A stretch of 64,000 bases of DNA, taken from the NCBI RefSeq assembly GCF_030161375.1, contig NZ_BSSQ01000011.1, positions 62,001 through 126,000 on the forward strand, read 5' to 3'. Positions 16,777 through 25,374 of the stretch are shown one piece after another. This stretch comes from Paenibacillus glycanilyticus. GTDB taxonomy: Bacteria > Bacillota > Bacilli > Paenibacillales > Paenibacillaceae. How positions within the stretch are numbered: position 1 is the stretch's first letter; the number at the start of each line of letters is the position of its first letter. The translations under genes and the position numbers were made by a program. Below the pieces are notes generated by a model, which had not been told where the DNA came from, did no database searches, and was given only the letters and a program-made list of their open reading frames with translations.

Positions 16777-18615
16777 ATGCAAGCAAGAGAAAACATCCGC
16801 AATATCGCGATTATCGCCCACGTTGACCACGGTAAAACAACTTTGGTTGATAAGCTGTTGCAGCAATCAGGCACATTTAGAGAACATGAAGCTGTTCAAG
16901 AGCGGGCGATGGATTCCAACGACCTGGAACGCGAACGCGGTATTACGATCCTGGCGAAAAATACGGCAATCACGTACAAAGACTACCTTATTAATATCGT
17001 AGATACGCCAGGACACGCCGACTTTGGCGGCGAAGTGGAACGGATCATGAAGATGGTTGACGGCGTATTGCTCGTTGTTGACGCATTTGAAGGCTGCATG
17101 CCGCAAACGAAATTCGTATTGCGCAAAGCACTCGAGAGCAACCTTACGCCAATTGTTGTCGTCAATAAAATTGACCGTCCGAATGCCCGCCCTACAGAAG
17201 TTATTGATGAAGTGCTTGACCTGTTCATCGAGCTTGGCGCTAACGATGACCAGCTGGAATTCCCGGTTGTTTATGCTTCCGCTCTGATGGGTACTTCAAG
17301 CCTAGACGCCGAGAAACAAGACGATAACATGCAAGCTTTGTATGAAACGATTGTAAGCCACATCCCTTATCCAACTGAGACAGTTGACGAGCCGCTTCAA
17401 TATCTCGTAACTTTGCTCGATTACAACGAATACCTGGGACGTATCGCCGTTGGCCGCGTTAACCGCGGTATTGTTCGCCAAGGCCAATCCGTTGCGGTTA
17501 TTAACCGTGAAGGTGCGGTTAAGCAGGCTCGTATCGAGAAGCTATTTGGCTTCCAAGGTCTGAAGCGCATTGAGATTGAAGAAGCAGGCGCTGGCGACAT
17601 CGTTGCAATTGCGGGTATTAAAGACATTAATATCGGTGAGACCATCGCTGATCCTTCGCAACCGGAAGCTTTGCCGGTTCTGAAGATCGACGAGCCTACG
17701 CTTCAAATGACTTTCTTGGTCAACAACTCGCCATTCGCAGGCCGTGAAGGCAAATGGGTTACATCCCGCAAGCTTCGCGAGCGCCTCTTCAAGGAGCTTG
17801 AGACGGACGTTGCGCTTCGCGTTGAAGAAACGGAAAGCCCTGACGCCTTTATCGTATCCGGACGCGGTGAGCTTCACCTTGGCATCCTGATCGAGAATAT
17901 GCGCCGCGAAGGATTTGAGCTTCAGGTGTCTAAACCGGAAGTTATCATTAAGGAAGTAGACGGCGCGAAATCCGAGCCGTACGAGCGCCTCCTCATTGAC
18001 GTTCCGGAAGACAGCATGGGCGCTGTTATGGAGAGCCTTGGAACTCGTAAAGCCGAGATGGTTAACATGATCAACAACGGCAATGGTCAAGTTCGCTTGG
18101 AATTCATCATTCCTGCACGCGGATTGATCGGTTACCGTACTTCGTTCCTGACTCTGACGCGCGGCTACGGCATTATGAACCATGCCTTCGACAGCTATGG
18201 TCCACTTGCCGCTGGCGTTGGCGGACGTCACCAAGGCGTGCTTGTATCGAGCGAGACAGGTACATCGACCTTCTACGGCATGCTGGGCGTAGAAGACCGC
18301 GGTATTCAATTCGTTGAGCCGGGCACTGAAATTTACGAAGGTATGATCGTAGGCGAGCACACGCGCGATAACGACATCATCGTTAACATCTGTAAAGAGA
18401 AAGCACTGACTAACGTGCGTTCCGCAGGCAAAGATGATACCGTTAAGCTGAAAACGCCTCGTCTGTTCTCTCTGGAGCAAGCGCTCGAATATTTGAATGA
18501 TGACGAGTATTGCGAAATTACTCCGAAGTCGATTCGTCTGCGCAAGAAGATCTTGAACAAGAGCGAGCGCGAGCGTGCGGAGAAACACCGCAAGATGGCA
18601 CAAGCTAACGCATAA
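16777..18615 (+). CDS. typA: translational GTPase TypA/BipA
   Basis: A 612-residue ribosome-associated GTPase of normal length. G1 is AHVDHGKTT (14-22), G3 DTPGHADF, G4 NKIDRP. Domains II, III, V and the TypA-specific C-terminal domain follow. It assists ribosome assembly and growth under stress or cold. In B. subtilis this is ylaG, followed by ylaH as here. Codon use is strongly biased to the abundant set, as expected for a well-expressed gene. Confidence 0.96.
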   Translation: MQARENIRNIAIIAHVDHGKTTLVDKLLQQSGTFREHEAVQERAMDSNDLERERGITILAKNTAITYKDYLINIVDTPGHADFGGEVERIMKMVDGVLLVVDAFEGCMPQTKFVLRKALESNLTPIVVVNKIDRPNARPTEVIDEVLDLFIELGANDDQLEFPVVYASALMGTSSLDAEKQDDNMQALYETIVSHIPYPTETVDEPLQYLVTLLDYNEYLGRIAVGRVNRGIVRQGQSVAVINREGAVKQARIEKLFGFQGLKRIEIEEAGAGDIVAIAGIKDINIGETIADPSQPEALPVLKIDEPTLQMTFLVNNSPFAGREGKWVTSRKLRERLFKELETDVALRVEETESPDAFIVSGRGELHLGILIENMRREGFELQVSKPEVIIKEVDGAKSEPYERLLIDVPEDSMGAVMESLGTRKAEMVNMINNGNGQVRLEFIIPARGLIGYRTSFLTLTRGYGIMNHAFDSYGPLAAGVGGRHQGVLVSSETGTSTFYGMLGVEDRGIQFVEPGTEIYEGMIVGEHTRDNDIIVNICKEKALTNVRSAGKDDTVKLKTPRLFSLEQALEYLNDDEYCEITPKSIRLRKKILNKSERERAEKHRKMAQANA

Positions 18616-18644
18616 TCACCAGGCAGGCACAAGGGGGTCACGGC

Positions 18645-18959
18645 ATGCAGCAATGGTTGAGCGACCATCACGCCGTTTCGTATTTGCTTATTCTTGGATT
18701 TACGGTTTATATCTTCAACAAAGTGTTCCGGGCAAACAATCAGAAGCTTCCGATTCTGAAAGAAGTGCTTGTCTACATTCTGATGGCCATCGGCTCGTTC
18801 GTGCTGATGGTCCTTCAGGTCGACAAGCTTCCAATTGTTCAATGTATGGGAATTGCCGTGCTGATGATGCTTATGCTTCGCGGCCGGCAGCTTTATGACA
18901 AATGGAAGAGTAACCGGGCCGGCAGCGGCGCCGTAAAGGAAGCTGATTCAGGCAAATGA
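18645..18959 (+). CDS. ylaH: YlaH-like membrane protein
   Basis: A 104-residue protein with a membrane segment near 12-27 and a hydrophobic pair near 42-60 and 66-82, followed by a basic and Ser/Gly-rich tail. The position directly after typA and the sequence LPILKEVLVYILMAIGSF match the Bacillus YlaH family. Its function is not known. AAGGGGGTCACGGC precedes the ATG; the next gene overlaps by 4 bp. Confidence 0.8.
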   Translation: MQQWLSDHHAVSYLLILGFTVYIFNKVFRANNQKLPILKEVLVYILMAIGSFVLMVLQVDKLPIVQCMGIAVLMMLMLRGRQLYDKWKSNRAGSGAVKEADSGK

Positions 18960-19228
18960 CGTTTGATGATGCCTTGTTCAACTGGCTGCAGATTCATATC
19001 GTAGCCGAAGACCGGCCGGATGATCGGGCAGCGCTGGATACTCGTGACTTTTTCGCGCAAATTTTGTCGGAAGATCACGGAGTTGCCAGTCTGCATATTT
19101 CGGCGACGGATGCGACGATGGTTCATGTCAAATATGAACGCAACGGACGTTCGAAGCTGCAAATGTATCCGCGGGAAGCTGCAGAGCAGCTTCTCGTTGA
19201 TATCAGATCCAATCCGAAATACAACTGA
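18956..19228 (+). CDS. small conserved hypothetical protein
   Basis: A 90-residue soluble, acidic protein starting MTFDDALFNWLQIHIVAEDRPDD. It overlaps ylaH by ATGA and is followed 18 bp later by the LCP gene, so it is probably translated from the typA-ylaH message. A mixed alpha/beta pattern can be guessed (helix 4-16, helix 26-38, strands ASLHISA and MVHVKYER, helix near 72-83). I do not recognise the family. It holds the slot of B. subtilis ylaI by order only; it lacks the cysteines of a zinc-ribbon protein. Confidence 0.75.
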   Translation: MTFDDALFNWLQIHIVAEDRPDDRAALDTRDFFAQILSEDHGVASLHISATDATMVHVKYERNGRSKLQMYPREAAEQLLVDIRSNPKYN

Positions 19229-19246
19229 CATGAAGGTGATGATCTT

Positions 19247-20296
19247 ATGACGCAAGGCTCTGCCGCGCTGCCGCCACGAGGGGGGAACGCCAAAGCCGCT
19301 CCAAGATCGCCTAAGCCACCGAAGAAAAGACGCGTATGGTTGAGAGTGGTTTTACTGCTATTATCTGCTGTTATTTTAATAATCGTGGCCTATTTCGGAT
19401 ATTTGGCTTTTAAGGCGAATGATGCTCTTCAAAAAAGCAGTACAGTATCGAATAGCGATGTAAAGATTCCAGTTACGGAATCCGTCAAAAAGAAACCTGT
19501 CGGCATGGTATTGCTTGGTCTTGATACGAGGGCTAAGGGCGGCGGTATGAATACCGACGTTATGATGGTTGCCGTATTTAACCCTAATACGAAAAAAGCG
19601 ACGGTTGTTTCGATTCCGCGCGACTCTTTGCTGCAGCTTGAAGGTTACGGCGAACGGAAAGCGAACGCCAACTATGCCACGTTCTTCAGCCAAGCCCGTT
19701 CGGATAAAGGAATGGACAAAGAAGCGGCCGAGGAAGATGCAAAACGTGCGATCCGAGACATGTTAGGCAAATTTTTTGGCGTGGATCTGAAATACACGGC
19801 GGTTGTTAACTTCAAGGGCTTCGAGGATGTCATTGATGCGCTTGGCGGCATTGAAGTAAACGTGGATATGGACATGAAATACGTGGACACCGCCGATGGT
19901 ACAAATATCGACCTGAAGAAAGGTCTCCAGAAGCTTAACGGTGACAAGGCATTGGATTTTGTCCGTTACCGTAAGTCCAACGACGGCCGCAATATGTCCA
20001 GCGATTTCGACCGCAACAAACGCGAGAGCGAAGTTGTGGCCAAGATCGTTGACAAGATGAAATCGCTCAGCGGGATTGCCAAGATGGGCGAGGTTATCGA
20101 TGCGGTAGGCGACAATATGGAGATCGACATGCCGCCGAAGGAAATTCAGAACCTGATGAAGACTTACTTCGGCATCAGCAGCGCGGATGTGCAATTCATT
20201 CCGCTCGAAGGAATTTGGAAAAGTCCTTACGTCTATTTGGATGAGGCCAAGCTTGATGAAGCCCGTGCAGCTTTGCAGGCGAAAATGGCTGAATAA
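19247..20296 (+). CDS. LytR-CpsA-Psr (LCP) family glycopolymer transferase
   Basis: A 349-residue protein: short basic Pro-rich cytoplasmic tail, one membrane anchor at about 29-52, then an extracellular LCP domain. Family marks are VLLGLDTRAKGGGMNTDVMMV, SIPRDSLLQ, and FVRYRKSNDGRNMSSDFDRNKRE (given in pieces), which hold the arginine and aspartate residues that bind the lipid pyrophosphate. It would transfer wall teichoic acid or another glycopolymer from undecaprenyl phosphate to peptidoglycan. GAAGGTGATGATCTT precedes the ATG. Confidence 0.92.
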   Translation: MTQGSAALPPRGGNAKAAPRSPKPPKKRRVWLRVVLLLLSAVILIIVAYFGYLAFKANDALQKSSTVSNSDVKIPVTESVKKKPVGMVLLGLDTRAKGGGMNTDVMMVAVFNPNTKKATVVSIPRDSLLQLEGYGERKANANYATFFSQARSDKGMDKEAAEEDAKRAIRDMLGKFFGVDLKYTAVVNFKGFEDVIDALGGIEVNVDMDMKYVDTADGTNIDLKKGLQKLNGDKALDFVRYRKSNDGRNMSSDFDRNKRESEVVAKIVDKMKSLSGIAKMGEVIDAVGDNMEIDMPPKEIQNLMKTYFGISSADVQFIPLEGIWKSPYVYLDEAKLDEARAALQAKMAE

Positions 20297-20550
20297 CCAT
20301 AGACTACGGATTCTTTTACAGCTATAATAGGTGTACGGATATGAACCCTTGGAAGAGGAGGTCATGCGGATGCCCAAAGCCGTAACCGCTAATTGCATAC
20401 TAATAAGAATAAGCGGTGAAGAGCGCTTGAGAAGAACATTCTTGGGCCTAGCGGCGGATGACTGCATCTGTGTGCCGATCTTTGCATGTATCCGGATTGA
20501 ATTGAATACAATGTTGACAGGCTTGTCCCAAAGGACGAACTGTCATAAGG

Positions 20551-20590
20551 AAAGCCTAGTGAGCCAGTCACTAGGCTTTTTGTGTCTTTT
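20551..20590. terminator. bidirectional terminator
   Basis: A 12-bp perfect stem AAAGCCTAGTGA/TCACTAGGCTTT with a 5-nt loop and a following T run. It lies between the plus-strand LCP region and the minus-strand lipoprotein gene. Confidence 0.85.
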
Positions 20591-20605
20591 GCCGCGGTAT
20601 ACAAG

Positions 20606-21148
20606 CTAATGAAGTTTGTGTAAATCGTTGGCGCGTTGTTGAATCTCGGGATCTTGAGGCATAACCTCTCGAGGTACCTGCGGTACGATTCGGCCGATAA
20701 TATCGGCCATCTCCTCAGCAAAACCGCTAAGCGGTTTGCCGCGGCGGATGTCTGCTCCGATTTCGTTCAGCCGCTGTGATAAATCCATATCGGCTGTTAC
20801 GATAGCATCAATACCGTAGGGATCTTTATGAAACGCTTCAGCAACGGAATATTTGATTGTGCCAACTCTGGAGCGATCAAGCTTGCTGTCGACGTTGATG
20901 CCTACGACAGCGGTGTTGCCGAATACGACACAGTGCGCATTCGTAACTCCTTTGATGCCCATGGCTAACTGTTCCAGATGCTTAGCGACCTGCTCAGGAT
21001 TCGTAATTTCTTTTTTCTGAGGACTTGTCTGCTGTGCGCGAACAGTGCCATTATTTTGAGGAGAGGGTGATGTTTCGTTACGTGCGACGGTGGCGCAGCC
21101 TGCCGTAATTGCCGCAATAGCGATCGCCGCAATAAGTTTATGGTACAT
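20606..21148 (-). CDS. ylaJ: YhcN/YlaJ-family sporulation lipoprotein
   Basis: A 180-residue lipoprotein. The signal peptide ends in the lipobox ITAGC at about residues 14-18, then a low-complexity linker and the YhcN/YlaJ domain (VAKHLEQLAMGIKGVTNAHCVV, given in part, and TAVVGINVDS). Relatives sit in the forespore inner membrane and affect germination. Start at 21148 (MYHKLIAAIAI) follows AGAGGTGG; the 11-residue extension from 21181 is not part of the signal peptide. In B. subtilis ylaJ also adjoins ylaK. Confidence 0.88.
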   Translation of the reverse strand: MYHKLIAAIAIAAITAGCATVARNETSPSPQNNGTVRAQQTSPQKKEITNPEQVAKHLEQLAMGIKGVTNAHCVVFGNTAVVGINVDSKLDRSRVGTIKYSVAEAFHKDPYGIDAIVTADMDLSQRLNEIGADIRRGKPLSGFAEEMADIIGRIVPQVPREVMPQDPEIQQRANDLHKLH

Positions 21149-21264
21149 GATGGTTCCACCTCTTTTTGTCTTGTTGCACATCGTCTATTCAGCTTTAGTG
21201 TACCCGTAGCCAAGTATGGCTATGTATGCCTATCTATTGAATGACCGACGCCGGGAGGGTTCTC

Positions 21265-22596
21265 ATGAGAAAAATATTCGTGCTCGACACTAATGTGCTG
21301 CTTCATGATCCGCAATCGCTCTTTGCCTTCGAGGATAACGAAGTCATCATTCCCGCGGTGGTGTTGGAAGAAATCGACTCCAAGAAGAGGTTGGCAGACG
21401 AACTAGGGCGCAATGCGCGTACAATTTCCCGGTTGCTCGACGGTATGCGGGTGGATGGGCATTTACACGAGGGCATCATGCTTCCTAATGGCGGACTGTT
21501 AAAGGTGGAGCTCAATCATAGGAGTTTCATGCGCGTGCAGGAGATGTTTGGCGAGATGACCAATGACAACCGGATCCTCGCTGTTGCGCTCAACTATCAC
21601 TTGGAACAGCTGGACAAGGAAGAGACCAGCACGGTTGTACTCGTGAGTAAAGACGTGCTCGTCCGGATTAAAGCGGATGTGCTCGGTCTCAAAGCCCAGG
21701 ATTATTTATCTGACCAAACGGTGTCTACGACGGATTTCTATGCCGGCCAAGTAACCGTCTTTGTTCACCCGTCTGTCATCGATGAATTTTATTCGTACCG
21801 CTTCCTGCCGGTCAAAAGCCTTCAGGGAGTAGCGAGGCTCAAGCCTAATGAATTTGTTATATTGCGAGATGAGATGGGGACCTCCAAATCCGCATTGCTT
21901 AAAGTCAGCCAGGATGGCGCTCGCCTAGAACCGTTGTTCCTCAGCAATGATCCGATTTGGGGCATAACCGCCCGGAACGCCCAGCAGCGAATGGCACTCG
22001 AGCTGCTGCTTAACGATGAAATCCCGCTCGTCACGCTTACCGGCAAAGCAGGTACGGGCAAGACGCTGCTAGCGCTTGCCGCAGGCCTGTTGAAGGTTGA
22101 AGATGAGCATAAATACAAAAAATTGTTGATCGCCCGTCCGGTCGTGCCGATGGGCAAGGATATCGGTTACCTGCCGGGCGAGAAGGAAGAGAAGCTGCGG
22201 CCTTGGATGCAGCCGATCTACGATAACCTTGAATATTTATTCGATACGAAAAAATCGGGCGATATTGATAAAATTTTGATGGGACTGGGCAGTATCCAGG
22301 TCGAAGCGCTTACGTACATTCGCGGGCGTTCGATTCCGGGACAGTTCATCATTATAGACGAAGCCCAGAATTTAACGAAGCATGAGGTGAAGACGATTGT
22401 CTCCAGGGTCGGAGAGGGCAGCAAAATCATCCTAATGGGCGATCCGGAGCAAATCGACCATCCTTATCTCGACGCCGTGAGCAACGGTCTCACGCATATC
22501 GTAGAGCATTTCAAAAGCGAAGGCATTAGCGGCCACATTACTCTTGAAAAAGGCGAGCGTTCCAAGCTCGCTCAGCTCGCGGCAGATTTGCTCTAG
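21265..22596 (+). CDS. ylaK: PhoH-family ATPase with N-terminal PIN domain (YlaK)
   Basis: A 443-residue PIN-PhoH fusion. The PIN ribonuclease-type domain covers about 1-150, with DTNVLLHDP and later acidic residues; the PhoH ATPase has Walker A TGKAGTGKT (about 259-267) and Walker B FIIIDEAQN. The architecture suggests an ATP-driven RNA helicase/nuclease, known for mycobacterial PhoH2. Start at 21265 (MRKIFVLDTN) follows GGGAGGG; the upstream ATG at 21241 lacks a site. Order ylaJ-ylaK is conserved, though here they diverge. Confidence 0.92.
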   Translation: MRKIFVLDTNVLLHDPQSLFAFEDNEVIIPAVVLEEIDSKKRLADELGRNARTISRLLDGMRVDGHLHEGIMLPNGGLLKVELNHRSFMRVQEMFGEMTNDNRILAVALNYHLEQLDKEETSTVVLVSKDVLVRIKADVLGLKAQDYLSDQTVSTTDFYAGQVTVFVHPSVIDEFYSYRFLPVKSLQGVARLKPNEFVILRDEMGTSKSALLKVSQDGARLEPLFLSNDPIWGITARNAQQRMALELLLNDEIPLVTLTGKAGTGKTLLALAAGLLKVEDEHKYKKLLIARPVVPMGKDIGYLPGEKEEKLRPWMQPIYDNLEYLFDTKKSGDIDKILMGLGSIQVEALTYIRGRSIPGQFIIIDEAQNLTKHEVKTIVSRVGEGSKIILMGDPEQIDHPYLDAVSNGLTHIVEHFKSEGISGHITLEKGERSKLAQLAADLL

Positions 22597-22608
22597 GTTT
22601 TACAAGGT

Positions 22609-22641
22609 AGCGGTGCGGGGAAATCCCAGCACCGCTTTTTT
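22609..22641 (+). terminator. intrinsic terminator of ylaK
   Basis: AGCGGTGC(g)GG and CC(a)GCACCGCT pair around a short A-rich loop, followed by TTTTTT. Confidence 0.8.
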
Positions 22642-22665
22642 ACGGTCAAAAAGGCAGAGGTTAAT

Positions 22666-22816
22666 GGCAAACGGAGTAATTCTAATGTTTCTGGAGAAGT
22701 GTAACGTTCGCTTTTGCTCGCGGATTCCTTTCATCGCAGATGATAGGAATCCGCGAGCAATGGCGATCGGAAGAACATTAGAATTCGGAGTTTGCCCAAT
22801 TAACCTAATTGGGCAG
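22666..22816. repeat. nested palindromic element plus small hairpin
   Basis: Three pairs of arms are nested about one centre: GGCAAAC (22666-22672) with GTTTGCC (22790-22796); AATTCTAATGTT (22678-22689) with AACATTAGAATT (22774-22785); and the 15-bp TGCTCGCGGATTCCT (22715-22729) with its complement at 22745-22759. A second hairpin, TGCCCAATTA/TAATTGGGCA, adjoins at 22794-22816. No ORF or U-tract explains it. It fills most of the 330-bp gap between ylaK and the next gene. Confidence 0.75.
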
Positions 22817-22839
22817 GGGGGAGCAAAGTCCTAGTTTGT

Positions 22840-22869
22840 TTGGACAACTCTACGTTTTATTGCTATGAT
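22840..22869 (+). promoter_or_regulatory. probable sigma-A promoter
   Basis: TTGGAC (22840-22845), 18 bp, then TATGAT (22864-22869), 58 bp before the solute-binding protein start. Confidence 0.5.
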
Positions 22870-22926
22870 AGGTTTTAATAGACTAGAATACCGGGGGCTA
22901 AAGTTACATCGGAAAGGAAGAAGTGT

Positions 22927-24201
22927 GTGGCTACAAGGAGATATGTCATGATCCTTGCGGGAGCTGTACTGTTGTCCGTTATTTTGTTTGTTCCGAATCT
23001 GGACTCCCCAAAACCTGCGGCTACCGGCAATAACTCTAATGATGCAAATGCTGGACCCGTGTCTGACGAGGGAAATGATGAGCCTATGGAATCCATAGTT
23101 GTAACCGTTTCCATGCCTGCTGAGCAATTTGCGTATTTGGAAGAGGCAAATGAACGATTCAAAGCTAAATCTCCGAATATGCAAGTGGAACTTTCGAATA
23201 TCGAATCCAGTGAAGAAGCCTACTCGGCATGGAAGCAAGATCTTATGCTCGGATCTTCCTCTGATATTATGCTCATGGACAGCGGCTGGGTAAGGGAGTT
23301 TGCCGTGATGGGTTTGCTTGAGCCTGTCGATAGCGTCAACACGGCTAATACCTTTTCCGATCAACCGGCTAAACTTCTTGCTCCACTGAAGTGGAACAGC
23401 TATCTATGGGGCATTCCTTATGACGCGGATCCAACGATTATGGTCTGGAATAAGGCTTTATTGACTGAACAGAGTAGGAACGAACCGCCTAAGGATTGGA
23501 CGGGCTTTATGGAATTAGCCAATCAACTAACGGCTTCCGGATCGAAATCTCTGCTTTATTTGCCTGGTGATTTCAGCGAGACGGCTGCTTGGCTGGATGG
23601 TTGGAGCCTCGAAGATAAACGCGGTGCCGGGTACTTATTATTAAACGATGAATCGGCAAACCGTCTGGAAGAGACAGCTTCCTTAACAATCCCGTCTACC
23701 GTTTTGAACAAACGTTTGCTCGGGACGGAGATGGAGAATCAGCGATTGCTTGTTTCGGTCATTCCATGGTCGGACTATAAAGAGCTCTCGGGAACAGAGC
23801 AGGACAAGCTGCTGATCGATAAATCCAAGCTGCGGAATTTGTGGCTGGGGAGCCGGAGTTTTGTTGTCGCGGCCAATTCGGAGAAAGCAGAAGCTGCTTT
23901 CAGCTGGATTAAGGAAATGACGACCGTTACCGAACAAGGAAATGTCTACGAACGATTTGGCAAGCTGCCGGCCAAAAACTCTTTATACGAAATAAGCGGA
24001 TATTCGGGCACGATCGCCCAATATCCGCCTTCATGGTTGCTGCCTGTGCTTAATGACGAGCCAGTGAGCGAACCGCCGGCTCCCGACTGGCATAAAGAGT
24101 GGAACCGCTGGCAAGCTTTATGGAAGCTGTACGTGAGCGGCGCCGTGGACATCACTTCTTTTATTGATTCCGTTACAGCTTCATCTTCAGATAAACAATA
24201 A
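22927..24201 (+). CDS. extracellular solute-binding protein, family 1-like
   Basis: A 424-residue exported protein with an N-terminal hydrophobic signal or anchor (about 6-22) but no lipobox cysteine, a Gly/Asn/Asp linker, then a type II periplasmic-binding fold: ITVTVSMPAEQF-like opening, SSDIMLMDSGWVREFAVMG, WGIPYDADPTIMVWNK. Members bind sugars for ABC import, but no permease or ATPase gene is near. GTG at 22927 is preferred because it keeps two arginines ahead of the hydrophobic stretch; ATG at 22948 also has AAGGAG upstream. Its last 29 bp overlap the convergent gene. Confidence 0.8.
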   Translation: MATRRYVMILAGAVLLSVILFVPNLDSPKPAATGNNSNDANAGPVSDEGNDEPMESIVVTVSMPAEQFAYLEEANERFKAKSPNMQVELSNIESSEEAYSAWKQDLMLGSSSDIMLMDSGWVREFAVMGLLEPVDSVNTANTFSDQPAKLLAPLKWNSYLWGIPYDADPTIMVWNKALLTEQSRNEPPKDWTGFMELANQLTASGSKSLLYLPGDFSETAAWLDGWSLEDKRGAGYLLLNDESANRLEETASLTIPSTVLNKRLLGTEMENQRLLVSVIPWSDYKELSGTEQDKLLIDKSKLRNLWLGSRSFVVAANSEKAEAAFSWIKEMTTVTEQGNVYERFGKLPAKNSLYEISGYSGTIAQYPPSWLLPVLNDEPVSEPPAPDWHKEWNRWQALWKLYVSGAVDITSFIDSVTASSSDKQ

Positions 24202-25273
24202 GTTCATTGTTCTTCACTTCAACCGATTTGGCTTGTATGAAGGATATAATGTCGCCAGGGTAGAAGCCAAGATCAAATTTCTCTTCTAATGTTTTCCTTG
24301 TTGTATCCGGGAGAGCAAATCCATTAAACAACAGCTCGTCGACATGGAAGACGATGCCGTTCTTTGGCGTCTCTTCCACGGTGTAGTGGCCGCCTACCGC
24401 AATCTCCATGTTGTCATGGTTGCCGGAGGCGGTTATTTTGCCATCCTCAAACGAGAAGGCGAAGTCTTTAAACCGTTCATCCTGTTCCCGAAGGAAATCG
24501 TTCAGCACATCGGCGGGAATATGAATCGTATAATTGAATCCGTTAATATCGAGATATTGCTTATGATTCTCGAGCCAACTCGGCAGCTTGTTCATCGCTT
24601 TGGATAAGGCGTCGAAATAACTCTCGACTTCCGCTAGGCCGGCTGTTTCCCAATAATGCGTCAACTCCTGCATCATAAGGCGAAGGCGGTCGGCATCGGA
24701 ACGTCCGGCAAGATCTCCGTCTATCTGCTTCTCCAGAGCAGCTACGCGGCTACGCTGCGTCTGAAGCTTGTTTTCGATCTCTTCGAGCTCTGTTTTTCTA
24801 GTGCCCAGCTTTGTGTATTCTTCCTTCAAGCTTGTATATTCCTTCGTATAGGAATCAAGCGTATTCCGGTCCTGTTTGAAAATCAGATCGACATAATCGA
24901 GCATTGCAAACAGTTCATGCAAGGAATCGAAGGAAAGGAGGGCGCGCAGCAATACTTCTCGCTCACCCATATAATAAGCGCGTAGCACCTTGCCGGCGTC
25001 TTCGCGTTTTTGCTTGATTTCCTGCTCTCGCTCCGCAATCCGTTTGTCGGTATCCGACATATCCTCCGTAACCTTTTGTTTCTCCGCCTGTATACGTGTT
25101 ATTTCCTTATCAATCTCCACAATAGACAAGCTTTTCTCCAGAATCTGATTAGCCTGCTCGTCCTCCGTCAACTGAGGCTCGGCCATAACGGGAAGCTTGC
25201 AAAGAGCAAGCATCAGAACGACCAGAAGGATAAAAAGCCATCTGCCTCGAACATAAATCGGATGGAATGCCAC
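24173..25273 (-). CDS. exported coiled-coil protein, CwlO/PcsB N-terminal-like
   Basis: A 366-residue secreted protein: signal peptide to about 31 (LPVMAEP), a long coiled coil (about 35-190) with the Gly-Glu-Arg turn VLRAYYMGEREVLLRALLS typical of the N-terminal regulatory domain of CwlO/PcsB-like hydrolases, then a C-terminal ~170-residue part with a two-strand repeat look but no NlpC/P60 or peptidase motif. It may regulate wall hydrolysis rather than cut. GTG at 25273 follows GAGGAGGCGGCTG. It is convergent with, and overlaps by 29 bp, the solute-binding protein gene. Confidence 0.8.
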   Translation of the reverse strand: MAFHPIYVRGRWLFILLVVLMLALCKLPVMAEPQLTEDEQANQILEKSLSIVEIDKEITRIQAEKQKVTEDMSDTDKRIAEREQEIKQKREDAGKVLRAYYMGEREVLLRALLSFDSLHELFAMLDYVDLIFKQDRNTLDSYTKEYTSLKEEYTKLGTRKTELEEIENKLQTQRSRVAALEKQIDGDLAGRSDADRLRLMMQELTHYWETAGLAEVESYFDALSKAMNKLPSWLENHKQYLDINGFNYTIHIPADVLNDFLREQDERFKDFAFSFEDGKITASGNHDNMEIAVGGHYTVEETPKNGIVFHVDELLFNGFALPDTTRKTLEEKFDLGFYPGDIISFIQAKSVEVKNNELIVYLKMKL

Positions 25274-25374
25274 CAGCCGCCTCCTCTCTCACATGCTCGC
25301 GTTGCTAGGCCTGTACAGCAATCATTCTATGCGACAGTTCCATTTATTATATCTTATCGGCGGGAGATGAACAG

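Noticed and set aside
17542-18603. 353-codon minus-strand frame opposite typA
   Set aside because: typA is unmistakable and strongly codon-biased, which opens frames on the other strand. No start signal.
20370-20609. 79-codon frame with a good Shine-Dalgarno after the LCP gene
   Set aside because: It continues through a perfect terminator stem and ends in the convergent gene's stop region, so it was not annotated as a gene; kept as a low-interest finding.
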